From Williamsia serinedens (lineage in GTDB: Bacteria > Actinomycetota > Actinomycetes > Mycobacteriales > Mycobacteriaceae), in assembly GCF_024171725.1 (NCBI RefSeq), contig NZ_JAMTCG010000001.1:248001-312000 (forward strand): a DNA stretch of 64,000 nt. Reading direction: 5' to 3'. A model generated the notes under the pieces. The model did no database searches and was not told the DNA's origin. It saw only the letters and a program-made list of their open reading frames with translations. Each line of letters begins with the position of its first letter. The stretch's first letter is position 1. The position numbers and the translations under genes are program-made. Shown piece after piece: positions 29,682 through 38,888 of this stretch.

Positions 29682-32174
29682 TCAGCCGGAGACGACCGCG
29701 ACGTCGACCACCTGCGGCATGTCGTCAGGGTCGTCGGGGCCGGGCAGGTCGACCGACGCCGTGATCGCCCAGCCGTGGTGCCCCGACGGGTCGTCGAGGG
29801 TCTGTCGCACCGACCACCGGTCACCCTTCTCGTCGAGGGTGAAGAGACGGGGGCTCCGCGCGTCCGGTCCCATCCCGATGTCGTCGTACTCGTCGAAGTA
29901 GTCGTCGAGAGCGGTCGGCCAGTCGACCTCGGGGTGCATGCGCCGCAGCGCGTCCTCGTCCTCGGCGGCGAATGCGGAGACGATCGCGAACATGTGGTTC
30001 CGGACGTGCACCCGCCATGCGCGGCGGTCCGGGCCGGGCGGGGCGCTGGGCGTCACCGGACGGGTCGGGTCGGGAGAGGTGAGCTGTTCCCACTCGTCGA
30101 TCAGGCTGGAGTCGGTGGACCGGACGAGATGCCCGAGCCAGGCGACGACGTCGTCGAACTCGTCGGTGTGGCGGTCGGGCGGGACGCCGTGGCGGGCGAT
30201 CCGGTAGACGTCGGTGAGATACCGGAGCAGGACCCCCTCGCTGCGGGCCAGCGACAGGCGTGCCACGACGTCGCCGAAACCGTCGGCGTGCTCCAGCATC
30301 TCGCGGACCACGGACTTCGGGGACGGTCGGGTGTCCGCGACCCACGGGTGACCGCGGAGGTAGATCTCGTAGGCGCCGTCGAGGAGCTCGTCCAGGGGTC
30401 GCGGGTAGGTGATCTCCTCGACGCGCGCGACCCGCTCCTCGTAGTCGAGCCCGTCGGCCTTCATCTGTGCGACGGCGGCGGCCCGGGCCGCGTTCTGTTG
30501 AGCCCGCAACACCGGCCGCGGGTCGTCGACGATCGACTCGATCACCGACACGGCGTCGCGCGCGTAGTCGGGGTCGTCGACGTCCAGCAGCTCGAGTGCG
30601 GCGATGGCGAACGCCGACAACGGGTTCGACAGCGCGAAATCGGACGGGAGCTCCGCGGTCAGCCGGACCGTGGCGCCCGTCGCGTCGGGCTCGGTGGTCT
30701 CGACGAGCCCCGCGGTCCGCAGTCCCCGGTAGATGTCGATGGCCCGCAGGATGTGTCGGCGCTGCCGCGCGCGGGGTTCGTGGTTGTCCTCCAGCAGGTG
30801 ACGCATGGCGGGAAAGCAGGGACCCGGCCGGGCGATGACGTCGACCAGCATGGCGGTGCTCACCCGGAAGTGGGATCGCAGCGGCTCCGGTTCGGCGCCG
30901 ATGAGGCGGTCGAAGGTGGGGTGACCCCAGGAGACGAACCCGTCCGGGGGTTTCTTGCGCTGGATCTTCTTGAGCTTCTTCGGGTCGTCCCCGGCCTTGG
31001 CGAGCAGTCGCGCGTTCTCGATCTCGTGATCGGGGGCCTCGACGACGACGTAGCCGCGGTCGTCGAACCCGGCACGCCCTGCGCGGCCCGCGATCTGGTG
31101 GAACTCGCGCGCCTGCAGATGGCGGGTTCGGGTCCCGTCGTACTTGGTGAGACCGGTGAACAGCACGGTGCGGATGGGGACGTTGATGCCGACACCGAGC
31201 GTGTCCGTACCGGCCACGACCCGCAGCAGACCCTGCTGCGCAAGGCGTTCGACGAGACGGCGGTAGCGGGGGAGCATCCCGGCGTGGTGCACGCCGATCC
31301 CGGCGCGCAGCAGCTTCGACAACGTCGCGCCGAATCCCGAGGCGAAGCGGAAGTCGCCGATGGCGTCGGCGACGGCGTCCTTGCCCGCGCGGTCGAGCAG
31401 GGGCACCGACAGCAGCGCCTGCGCCCGCTCGACGGCCGACGCCTGGGTGAAGTGCACGACGTAGATCGGCGCCCGACCCTTCTCGACGAGCAACTCGATC
31501 GTGTCGTGCACGGGCGTCGTGACGTAGGAGAACTCCAGTGGGACCGGTCGTTGTGTGCCGGTCACCGACGCGGTCGGGCGGCCGGTCCGGCGGGTGAGGT
31601 CGTCGACGAAGAAATCGATCTCGCCGAGGGTCGCCGACATCAGGAGGAACTGCGTGCGCGGCAGCTCGATGAGGGGGACCTGCCACGCCCACCCGCGGTC
31701 GGGGTCGCCGTAGTAGTGGAACTCGTCCATCACGACCAGCCCGATGTCGGCGTCCGCGCCGTGCCGCAGCGCGAGGTTGGCGACGATCTCGGCGGTCGCG
31801 CACACCACGGGAGCGCCGGCGTTGACCGTGGCGTCCCCGGTCATCATGCCGACGTTCTCGGCGCCGAAGACGGCGCACAGGTCGAAGAACTTCTCGCTGA
31901 CCAGCGCCTTGATCGGCGCGGTGTAGAAGGTCCGCTCGCCCCGTGCGCGGGCGAACTGCGCCGCACCCGTCGCCACGAGCGACTTCCCCGACCCGGTCGG
32001 CGTCGACAGGATCACGTGCGACCCGCCGACGAGTTCGAGGAGTGCCTCCTCCTGCGCCGGGTACAGCGACAGGCCCCGCGAGGACACCCACTCCGTGACG
32101 GAGTCGAATGCCTCGTCGGGGCCGTCGGGCAGGCGCGACAGCGGCGCCGGTACGGACTCGGCGGGAGCGGTCAC
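29682..32174 (-). CDS. Ski2-like DEAD/DEAH helicase with DUF3516 C-terminus
   Basis: 830 residues from GTG 32174, which directly abuts the stop of the PAC2 gene (TAG then GTG). Helicase core: Walker A 58-65 (TPTGSGKS), motif II as DEFH at 150-153, SAT at 180-182, and a motif VI QIAGRAGRAGFDDRG. The C-terminal ~350 residues form the DUF3516 domain. The family resembles Mtr4/Ski2 RNA helicases and actinobacterial HelY. Zero-gap coupling to PAC2 suggests joint expression. The nucleic-acid target is unknown. Confidence 0.88.
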   Translation of the reverse strand: MTAPAESVPAPLSRLPDGPDEAFDSVTEWVSSRGLSLYPAQEEALLELVGGSHVILSTPTGSGKSLVATGAAQFARARGERTFYTAPIKALVSEKFFDLCAVFGAENVGMMTGDATVNAGAPVVCATAEIVANLALRHGADADIGLVVMDEFHYYGDPDRGWAWQVPLIELPRTQFLLMSATLGEIDFFVDDLTRRTGRPTASVTGTQRPVPLEFSYVTTPVHDTIELLVEKGRAPIYVVHFTQASAVERAQALLSVPLLDRAGKDAVADAIGDFRFASGFGATLSKLLRAGIGVHHAGMLPRYRRLVERLAQQGLLRVVAGTDTLGVGINVPIRTVLFTGLTKYDGTRTRHLQAREFHQIAGRAGRAGFDDRGYVVVEAPDHEIENARLLAKAGDDPKKLKKIQRKKPPDGFVSWGHPTFDRLIGAEPEPLRSHFRVSTAMLVDVIARPGPCFPAMRHLLEDNHEPRARQRRHILRAIDIYRGLRTAGLVETTEPDATGATVRLTAELPSDFALSNPLSAFAIAALELLDVDDPDYARDAVSVIESIVDDPRPVLRAQQNAARAAAVAQMKADGLDYEERVARVEEITYPRPLDELLDGAYEIYLRGHPWVADTRPSPKSVVREMLEHADGFGDVVARLSLARSEGVLLRYLTDVYRIARHGVPPDRHTDEFDDVVAWLGHLVRSTDSSLIDEWEQLTSPDPTRPVTPSAPPGPDRRAWRVHVRNHMFAIVSAFAAEDEDALRRMHPEVDWPTALDDYFDEYDDIGMGPDARSPRLFTLDEKGDRWSVRQTLDDPSGHHGWAITASVDLPGPDDPDDMPQVVDVAVVSG

Positions 32175-33158
32175 CTAGGGCCGGTCGTCACCGGGTGAGG
32201 TGTCTCCCTCGGGCCCCTCGTCCGGTGCGTCGGTGTCGGTCTCGCCGGCCGCGGCCTGCGCGAGGAACATCTCGACCTCGGCGCCGAGCTCGTCGCCGCT
32301 CGGCAGCGACTCGTCGGAGGCGAGCAACGACGGCGCCTCCTCGGCTCGACCGGTGACGGCGTCGTACTGAGTCTCCAGCGCCGACACGACCGCCTCGACC
32401 TCGGCGTTGCCCGACACCTCGGCGTCGATCTGTGTGCGGACCGTCGACGCGGCGTTCTCGAGGGCGCCGACCGGCAGGTCCAGACCCGTGACCGTCGACA
32501 ACGTCTCGATGAGGGTCGCCGACGCCGCGGGGTACTTCGCCTGCGACAGGTAGTGCGGGACGTGCACGGACAGACCGGCGGTCCGGTAGCCGTGCTGGGC
32601 CATCCGGAGCTCGATCAGCATGGAGGCGCTGCCCGGGATCTTCAGTGGGCTGCCCCAACGCGGCAGGTCGCCGAGCATCTCCGGCGCGGACCCGTGCGCA
32701 GTGACCGTCGGCGGTCGCGTGTGGGGGATCGCCATCGGGATCGCGTTCAGGCCGACGACCGACGACACCTGGAAGTGGTCGGACAGACGGCGGACCGCCT
32801 CGACGAAGCGGTCCCACCGCAGGTCGGGCTCGGCACCGGCGAGCAGGAGGAACGGGCGACCGGAGTTGTCACGGACGGCGTGGATCGTCAGAGCGGGCAT
32901 CTCGACATCGGTGAACTCCTGACCGGAGAACACCATGGTCGGACGGCGGGACCGGAAGTCGATCAGCTCGTCGGCCGAGAACGTCGCCACCAGTTCCGAG
33001 TCGAGGCTGTCGCGCAGGTGCTCGGCCGCCAGGGCGACCGCGTGCCCGGCGTCGGCGAAACCCTCGAGCGCGTGCACCAGCACCGGTCCGTCGCCCTCGT
33101 CGCCGCTGACGTGGGGCACGGGGAACTCCAACTCGTAGAGCGTGGATTCCTCGTCCAT
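32175..33158 (-). CDS. PAC2 family protein
   Basis: 327 residues starting MDEESTLYELEFPVP, with GAGGAG shortly upstream. PAC2 fold seen in VLVHALEGFADAG, VVGLNAIPMAIPHTRPPTVTAHGS and HVPHYLSQAKYPAASATLIE. The last ~50 residues are acidic and disordered. It is related to proteasome-assembly chaperone 2 and corresponds to Rv2714. Its role in bacteria is unclear; a link to the Pup-proteasome is possible but unsupported here. Confidence 0.88.
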   Translation of the reverse strand: MDEESTLYELEFPVPHVSGDEGDGPVLVHALEGFADAGHAVALAAEHLRDSLDSELVATFSADELIDFRSRRPTMVFSGQEFTDVEMPALTIHAVRDNSGRPFLLLAGAEPDLRWDRFVEAVRRLSDHFQVSSVVGLNAIPMAIPHTRPPTVTAHGSAPEMLGDLPRWGSPLKIPGSASMLIELRMAQHGYRTAGLSVHVPHYLSQAKYPAASATLIETLSTVTGLDLPVGALENAASTVRTQIDAEVSGNAEVEAVVSALETQYDAVTGRAEEAPSLLASDESLPSGDELGAEVEMFLAQAAAGETDTDAPDEGPEGDTSPGDDRP

Positions 33159-33291
33159 CACCACTCCTCGTTCGTCGTCGGTCCGCGGCACTGCCGCGGT
33201 GTCGTCGCTGTACAACGATCCCACCCGCCCCGCGTGTTCCGGACGGCCAGGGGTCGGCGACACGGCGACAGGCGACCATCGTCACACCCGT

Positions 33292-33315
33292 GCAGGTGGA
33301 CACCTGTCCACCTGC
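33292..33315. promoter_or_regulatory. 24-bp perfect palindrome upstream of mscR
   Basis: GCAGGTGGACA-CC-TGTCCACCTGC: 11-bp arms around CC, in the divergent space between PAC2 and mscR, 85 bp before the mscR ATG. Since both neighbours point away from it, an operator is likelier than a terminator. The binding protein is unknown. Confidence 0.6.
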
Positions 33316-33399
33316 GCGCCATGAGCCCCGTCACACGTGAAAGGATCGTGGTGTGCGCATACGCGCACCCCGACCCGAACCGAGAGGACGCCGGAGAGC

Positions 33400-34488
33400 A
33401 TGCCGCAGCAGGTACGAGGTGTCGTGTCCCTGTCGACGAAAGAGCCGACGCAGGTGGTGACGGTGGTGATCCCGGACCCCGGACCCCGCGACGTCGTCGT
33501 GCGGGTGCAGGCGTGCGGTGTGTGCCACACCGACCTGGCCTACCGCGACGGCGGCATCAACGACGAGTACCCCTTCCTGCTCGGCCACGAGGCCGCGGGC
33601 GTCGTCGAGCAGATCGGCGACGAGGTCACCCACGTCGAGGTCGGCGACTTCGTCGTCCTCAACTGGCGCGCCGTGTGCGGTCAGTGCCGCGCGTGCAAGC
33701 GCGGACGCCCCTGGTACTGCTTCGACACCCACAACGCGAGCGTCCCCATGACCCTGGAGGACGGCACCGAGCTGACCCCGGCACTCGGCATCGGCGCGTT
33801 CGCCGAGAAGACCCTCGTCCACGAGGGCCAGTGCACCAAGGTCGCCCCCGACGCCGACCCCGCCGTCGCCGGTCTCCTCGGCTGCGGCGTGATGGCGGGC
33901 CTGGGTGCGGCGATGAACACCGGGAACGTCGGCCGCGGCGACAGCGTCGCGGTGATCGGCTGCGGCGGCGTCGGTGACGCCGCGATCGCCGGCGCGCGTC
34001 TGGCGGGGGCATCGACGATCATCGCCGTCGACCGCGACCCGCGGAAGCTGGACTGGGCCACCGATCTCGGCGCCACGCACACCATCGACGGGTCTGCCGT
34101 CGACGACGTCGTCACCGCGATCCAGGACCTCACCGACGGCAACGGCGCCGACGTCGTCATCGACGCCGTCGGACGGCCCGAGACCTACGAGACCGCCTTC
34201 TACGCCCGCGATCTCGCCGGGACGGTCGTCCTGGTCGGCGTCCCGACGCCGCAGATGCGCCTGGAGCTGCCGCTCGTCGACTTCTTCTCGCGCGGCGGGT
34301 CGCTGAAGTCGTCGTGGTACGGCGACTGCCTGCCCGAACGCGACTTCCCGATGCTCGTCGACCTGCACCAGCAGGGCCGTCTGCCGCTGGACAAGTTCGT
34401 CTCCGAACGCATCTCGCTCGACGACGTCGAGGCGGCGTTCCACAAGATGGAGGCCGGCGAGGTGCTCCGGTCGGTGGTGATCCTGTGA
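33400..34488 (+). CDS. mscR: S-(hydroxymethyl)mycothiol dehydrogenase
   Basis: 362 residues from ATG 33400. Zinc-dependent class III alcohol dehydrogenase family that oxidises the formaldehyde-mycothiol adduct with NAD+ (also reported to reduce S-nitrosomycothiol). Catalytic zinc site CGVCHTD and GHEAAG; structural zinc cysteines [18 protein letters not shown] fold [14 protein letters not shown]. Long stretches are near identical to M. tuberculosis Rv2259 from memory. It is followed by a metallo-hydrolase with a GTGA overlap, as in Rv2259-Rv2260. A 24-bp palindrome upstream may control both. Confidence 0.94.
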   Translation: MPQQVRGVVSLSTKEPTQVVTVVIPDPGPRDVVVRVQACGVCHTDLAYRDGGINDEYPFLLGHEAAGVVEQIGDEVTHVEVGDFVVLNWRAVCGQCRACKRGRPWYCFDTHNASVPMTLEDGTELTPALGIGAFAEKTLVHEGQCTKVAPDADPAVAGLLGCGVMAGLGAAMNTGNVGRGDSVAVIGCGGVGDAAIAGARLAGASTIIAVDRDPRKLDWATDLGATHTIDGSAVDDVVTAIQDLTDGNGADVVIDAVGRPETYETAFYARDLAGTVVLVGVPTPQMRLELPLVDFFSRGGSLKSSWYGDCLPERDFPMLVDLHQQGRLPLDKFVSERISLDDVEAAFHKMEAGEVLRSVVIL

Positions 34489-35111
34489 CCGTCCGCGTCG
34501 ACCACGTCGTCACCTCCGGCACCTTCGAACTCGACGGCGGCAGCTGGGACGTCGACAACAACATCTGGATCGTCGGGGACGACGACGAGGTCGTGGTCAT
34601 CGACGCGGCGCACTCCGCCGACCCGATCGTGGAGAAGGTCGCCGGCCGCCGCGTCCGGGCGATCGTCGCGACCCACGGTCACAACGACCACGTCACGGTC
34701 GCACCGGAGCTCTCCGAGCGTCTCGACGCCCCCGTGTTCCTGCACCCCGGCGACGACATGCTGTGGCGCGACACCCATCCCGAGGCCGGTCACCGGGACC
34801 TCGAGGACGGGCAGCGGATCACGGTCGCCGGCACCGACCTCGTCGTGATCAACACGCCGGGGCACTCGCCGGGGTCCTGCTGCCTGTACCTGCCGGAGGC
34901 CGGGATACTGTTCAGCGGCGACACGCTCTTCTCGGGCGGGCCCGGCGCGACCGGGCGGTCGTTCTCGAGCTTCCCGACGATCATCGAGTCGATCCGGGAC
35001 AGGATCTTCACCCTGGACCCCGCCACCGAGGTCCGCACCGGACACGGTGACTCCACCTCGGTGGGCCAGGAGGCCCCGCATCTCGAGGAGTGGATCGCGC
35101 GCGGCAGCTGA
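34485..35111 (+). CDS. Metallo-beta-lactamase fold hydrolase (mscR partner)
   Basis: 208 residues from GTG 34485, overlapping the mscR stop by 4 nt. Metal-binding THGHNDH, further ligands in [25 protein letters not shown] and the final TGHGDST. Glyoxalase II-like. With mscR it probably hydrolyses the S-formyl- or other S-acyl-mycothiol product, completing formaldehyde detoxification; this is inference from coupling and fold (Rv2260 position). Confidence 0.9.
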   Translation: MTVRVDHVVTSGTFELDGGSWDVDNNIWIVGDDDEVVVIDAAHSADPIVEKVAGRRVRAIVATHGHNDHVTVAPELSERLDAPVFLHPGDDMLWRDTHPEAGHRDLEDGQRITVAGTDLVVINTPGHSPGSCCLYLPEAGILFSGDTLFSGGPGATGRSFSSFPTIIESIRDRIFTLDPATEVRTGHGDSTSVGQEAPHLEEWIARGS

Positions 35112-35179
35112 CCCCGAGACGGCCGTGGTGCGGGTGTCGGTCCCGGCCGACGGGCACCGGTGGTGGCAGGGTGACGCGT

Positions 35180-35860
35180 GTGACCGTGCCCCGCCGTGCC
35201 CGACTGCTGCTCGCCGCCGTGCTGGTGACCGCCGCGTCGGCGGGGTGCGCGCAGAGCATCGACGGTGACCCCGTCGCCGCGCCGAGTTCGCAGGCGACGG
35301 CCGACCTCGACCGCCTCGCGATCAGTCCGAACGAGTTCCCCGCGGGCTACCCGGCGACGCGCCTGCCCGCGCCGCAGGCCGCCGATGCGCTCGCCGACCT
35401 GTCGGGTCGTCCGAACGGCGGGTCGGTGACGCCGTCGTCGTGCCTGCCGCCGCCGTTGGTGGCCGATCTCGGGTCGACGATCGTCGTCACCGGCCAGTCG
35501 TCGTCGGGCGGGAACCTCACGGTGGTGCTGACGCGCGCGCAGACCGCGCTGGCCGACATCGCCGACGCGGTCGCACGGTGCGGCTCGTACACCGTCGACA
35601 TGGGGGCGATCCGGTCGACCGTGCGCGCGGAGATCCTGCCGCCCTCGCCGATCGACACCCAACAGTCGCTCGCGTTCCGACGTACCTCCACCTCCGGTCG
35701 GGCGCCGGTCACGGTGTCGCAGACGACCACGGTCCTCGCCGCCCAGAACGACGGCATCCGCGTCTACGCCGCGTTCGTCTCGTTCTCCGGTGCCCGCGTG
35801 GACGGTGCCGCCCTCGACCAGGTGTTCACGACCGCCGTCCAGCGTTCGCGGGGCCGCTGA
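35180..35860 (+). CDS. Secreted lipoprotein, unknown function
   Basis: 226 residues from GTG 35180 (GTG 35171 is an alternative). Signal peptide VTVPRRARLLLAAVLVTAASAG with the lipidated Cys at residue 23. The mature part (SPNEFPAGYPATRLPA, SSCLPPPLVADLG, LADIADAVARCGSYTVD) resembles the DUF5642/sensor-like lipoproteins of Mycobacteriales, which carry two conserved cysteines. It follows the hydrolase by 68 nt on the same strand. I cannot assign a role. Confidence 0.75.
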   Translation: MTVPRRARLLLAAVLVTAASAGCAQSIDGDPVAAPSSQATADLDRLAISPNEFPAGYPATRLPAPQAADALADLSGRPNGGSVTPSSCLPPPLVADLGSTIVVTGQSSSGGNLTVVLTRAQTALADIADAVARCGSYTVDMGAIRSTVRAEILPPSPIDTQQSLAFRRTSTSGRAPVTVSQTTTVLAAQNDGIRVYAAFVSFSGARVDGAALDQVFTTAVQRSRGR

Positions 35861-36000
35861 CCGGGGTCGGCCGACACCGACGGCGTCGCGCGGGTCCGCG
35901 GCGCCGCGTTCCTATGGGGGCCGCCGGAACTGTGCACAGGCCGGGGTCGCGGGCCCGACGACGGCCGACGTGGTCGGGCGGGTGCCGGAGTGTTCGGGCC

Positions 36001-37065
36001 ATGGACATCGACCACCACACCCTGACCCTCCACGACCCCGGTGACCTCATCGCAGCGATACCCCCGATGCTCGGGTTCGTCCCGGCGCGAAGTCTGGTCC
36101 TGGTCTGCTTCAGCGGCCCCGGGTCCCGCCTGGGGATCACGATGCGCCACGACATGGTGCTCGACCACGACGACGCACCCGCCGCCGTCATGTGCGACGT
36201 CGTCGACCACCTGGTCACGGTCGCCGCCCGTGAGCGCGCCTCGTGTGTCGCCGTGATCGTCGTCGACGACCGGCTGCCCGCCGACGACCCGCGCTGGGAG
36301 GCGTTGGTCGCCGACATCGAGGCGCGCCTGGGCGACATCGACCTCGGGGTCGCGCTCGCGGTCGACGAGATCCGCCACGGCGCACGGTGGTTCGTCGTCG
36401 GTGCCACCGCCGGACGCGGCGCGTGGACCGGTCTGCTCCCGGACCCGTCGTCGACGCCGACCGCGGTCGCGCGGGCCGTCACGTCGGGCACCACCGTGCA
36501 CGCCCGTCGGGAGGACATGGCCGCGGCGCTCGACCCCGCGCCGCCCTGCATCGACCTCGACTGCCGCCACCACCACACCGACGACTCGCCGGCGCACAAC
36601 GGCACCCGCCACTCCGACGCCGCGCGCCTGCGGTCGGTGCTCGGCCGACTCGGTCGGCGCGAGCTCAGCTGCGCCGACGTCGAGGTCGTGGCCGCCGCGA
36701 TCGCGGTGCCACGTGTCCGCGACGCACTGCTGGCGTTGGCCGTCTCGGTGCACGCCGAGGAGGCGGGCGCACTGTGGACCGCGGTGACCCGACGGTGCCG
36801 GGGGCGCGACCGCGCCAACGCCGCGACCCTGCTCGCGCACTGGTACTACGCGCACGGCGACGGGTCCTTCGCGGGGATCGCCCTCGACACCGCGCTGGTG
36901 GCCTTCCCGGCGCACTCGATGGCGGGTCTGCTCGACCGCTCGCTGCGTGCGGGGCTGCCGCCGTCGCTGCTGACCGGACTGCTCGCCACGTCCCACGGGG
37001 TCGCCGCGGAGCTGGGCGTGGCCATGCCACCGTCACTGCCCGAGCTGCTCGAGCCCGGCGCGTGA
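36001..37065 (+). CDS. DUF4192 family protein
   Basis: 354 residues starting MDIDHHTLTLHDPGDLIAAIPPMLGFVP, the diagnostic opening of DUF4192 (VRDPGDLVAAVPxLLGFxP). The domain continues with SLVLVCF and VAVIVVDDRLPADD. A C-terminal helical part has WTAVTRRCRGRDRANAATLLAHWYYAHGDGSFA, a conserved block of the family. Soluble, no signal peptide. It occurs widely in Actinobacteria; function unknown. It converges on galE with a 20-bp gap. Confidence 0.87.
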   Translation: MDIDHHTLTLHDPGDLIAAIPPMLGFVPARSLVLVCFSGPGSRLGITMRHDMVLDHDDAPAAVMCDVVDHLVTVAARERASCVAVIVVDDRLPADDPRWEALVADIEARLGDIDLGVALAVDEIRHGARWFVVGATAGRGAWTGLLPDPSSTPTAVARAVTSGTTVHARREDMAAALDPAPPCIDLDCRHHHTDDSPAHNGTRHSDAARLRSVLGRLGRRELSCADVEVVAAAIAVPRVRDALLALAVSVHAEEAGALWTAVTRRCRGRDRANAATLLAHWYYAHGDGSFAGIALDTALVAFPAHSMAGLLDRSLRAGLPPSLLTGLLATSHGVAAELGVAMPPSLPELLEPGA

Positions 37066-37085
37066 CCGGGGGCGTCGCCGGGCGA

Positions 37086-38069
37086 CTACGCGGTCGCGGA
37101 GTGGGCGCGGTCGCCCAGGGCGCGGATGTACTCCCACGCATCGGTGACGATCGTGGGCAGTGCGGTCTTCACCGGCTGCCACCCGAGCTCGTCGATCGCC
37201 TTGTCGCTCGAGGCGATCAGCACGGCCGGATCGCCCGCGCGGCGCGGTGCCTCGACCACCGGGATGTCGATGCCGGTGACCTCGCGGCACGTGTCGATCA
37301 CCTGTCGCACGGAGAAGCCCGCACCGCTGCCGAGGTTGTACAGGGCGTGGCGACCCGCGACGGCCGCCTCGAGCGCCAACGCGTGTGCCTGCGCGAGGTC
37401 GTGCACGTGGATGTAGTCACGAACGGCTGTGCCGTCGTCGGTGTGGTAGTCGGTGCCGAAGATCTTCACCGAGTCGCGGTGGCCGAGAGCGGCCTGCAGG
37501 ACGATCGGGATCAGGTGGGTCTCGACCCGACGGTTCTCGCCCGCGCCCGCGTAGGCGCCGGCGACGTTGAAGTACCGCAGGCTGATCGCGGCGAGCCCGT
37601 GCGCGACGGTGTACGAGCTGATCGCGTGGTCGATCGCGAGCTTCGTGGCGCCGTAGGGGTTGGTGGGTCGGGTCGGGGACGACTCCACGATCGGCACGGC
37701 GTCGGGCTCGCCGTAGGTCGCCGCGGTCGAGGAGAAGACCAGCCGGGGGGTCCCGGTGCGACGCATCGCCTCCAGCAGCGCGAGCGACTCGACGACGTTG
37801 CCGTACCAGTACTTCTCGGGTGCCTCCACGGACTCGCCGACGAGGGACTGTGCCGCGAAGTGCAGGACACCGTCCACGTCGCCGTCGGCGAGCACGTCCT
37901 CGGCGACCGCACTGACGTCGCCCTCGACGAAGCGGGCGCCCTCGGGGACGGCGTCGCGGTTGCCGGTGCTGAGGTTGTCGACCACGGTCACGTCGTGACC
38001 GGCGTCGACCATGACGCGCGCGCAAACGCTCCCGACGTACCCGGCCCCGCCGGTGACGAGCAGCTTCAC
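37086..38069 (-). CDS. galE: UDP-glucose 4-epimerase
   Basis: 327 residues from GTG 38069. SDR fold: NAD motif GGAGYVGS at residues 7-14, catalytic Ser/Thr in [11 protein letters not shown] and Tyr-Lys in NPYGATK. Interconverts UDP-glucose and UDP-galactose for cell-wall arabinogalactan and other glycans. It starts 5 nt after the ideR stop; sigB-dtxR/ideR-galE linkage is typical for Corynebacteriales. Lineage-specific use in wall galactan is inference. Confidence 0.93.
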   Translation of the reverse strand: MKLLVTGGAGYVGSVCARVMVDAGHDVTVVDNLSTGNRDAVPEGARFVEGDVSAVAEDVLADGDVDGVLHFAAQSLVGESVEAPEKYWYGNVVESLALLEAMRRTGTPRLVFSSTAATYGEPDAVPIVESSPTRPTNPYGATKLAIDHAISSYTVAHGLAAISLRYFNVAGAYAGAGENRRVETHLIPIVLQAALGHRDSVKIFGTDYHTDDGTAVRDYIHVHDLAQAHALALEAAVAGRHALYNLGSGAGFSVRQVIDTCREVTGIDIPVVEAPRRAGDPAVLIASSDKAIDELGWQPVKTALPTIVTDAWEYIRALGDRAHSATA

Positions 38070-38074
38070 CCGTC

Positions 38075-38758
38075 TCAGACCTTCTCGACCTGGACCGAGT
38101 GGGCCATCTCCGACGACAGCCGCAGACCCTCGTGGCCCGGGGTGTTGATGGTGACCGCACCGTGCTCGTTGGTCACCGTCACGCGGGCGTTGGGTACCAC
38201 ACCGGCCTCGCGCAGCCGCGCGATCAGCTCGGGGTCCTCCTGGGCGTGCTCGGACAGCCGTCGCACGATGACCGCGACCGGCTCGCCCTCGGGCAGCTCC
38301 GACAGCCGTGTCGCGACCGCCGCCACCCCGTCGGTCTCCACGCCGAGCAGGTCGAGTCCGGGGATGGGGTTGCCGTAGGGCGACGTCGTGGGGTGGTCGA
38401 GGACCTCCAACAGACGACGCTCGACGTTCTCGCTCATCACGTGCTCCCAGCGACACGCCTCGGCGTGGACGTCCTCCCAGGGCATCCCGATGACGTCGAC
38501 GAGGAGCCGCTCGGCGAGGCGGTGCTTGCGCATCACCGAGATCGCCAGGGTGCGGCCGCGGTCGGTGAGCTCCAGCTGCCGGTCGCCGGCGACCCGCAGG
38601 AGTCCGTCGCGCTCCATCCGGGCGACCGTCTGCGACACCGTCGGCCCGCTCTGCTCCAGGCGCTCGGCGATCCGGGCGCGCAGCGGGACGATCCCCTCTT
38701 CCTCGAGGTCGTAGATGGTGCGCAGGTACATCTCGGTGGTGTCCACCAGGTCGTTCAC
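38075..38758 (-). CDS. ideR: Iron-dependent regulator IdeR (DtxR family)
   Basis: 227 residues from GTG 38758 with GGAGGAAA upstream. N-terminal winged HTH ([42 protein letters not shown]), dimerisation/metal domain with [31 protein letters not shown] (metal ligands His, Glu, Cys, His, Met), and a C-terminal SH3-like FeoA domain. With Fe2+ it represses siderophore and iron uptake genes and activates storage. It is cotranscribed with galE. Confidence 0.95.
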   Translation of the reverse strand: MNDLVDTTEMYLRTIYDLEEEGIVPLRARIAERLEQSGPTVSQTVARMERDGLLRVAGDRQLELTDRGRTLAISVMRKHRLAERLLVDVIGMPWEDVHAEACRWEHVMSENVERRLLEVLDHPTTSPYGNPIPGLDLLGVETDGVAAVATRLSELPEGEPVAVIVRRLSEHAQEDPELIARLREAGVVPNARVTVTNEHGAVTINTPGHEGLRLSSEMAHSVQVEKV

Positions 38759-38876
38759 GATGCGATTTCCTCCGTCGCCGTCCCCGCGTCGCACGTCGTG
38801 GCGCTCCGCGATCTCGCCCCACAGGTTACCGTCTCGACCCCGCACCGAGGGCGCCCGCGGCGCGGCGCGTGCGCCG

Positions 38877-38888
38877 TACGCTGAGGCC
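38877..38888 (+). promoter_or_regulatory. Leaderless promoter of the deacetylase gene (TACGCT + 6 nt)
   Basis: TACGCT at 38877-38882 is followed by GAGGCC and the ATG at 38889. The TANNNT box ends at -7 from the start codon, as at dapF and dut. Confidence 0.55.

Noticed and set aside
29775-32198. 807-codon plus-strand frame opposite the Ski2-like helicase
   Set aside because: The minus strand carries clear helicase motifs; the plus-strand product is rich in Val/Gly/Arg/Asp repeats typical of a complementary reading.
35861-36000. CTGTGCACAG palindrome and GC-rich repeats between the lipoprotein and DUF4192 genes
   Set aside because: A 10-bp palindrome in such GC-rich DNA is not distinctive and no promoter elements accompany it.
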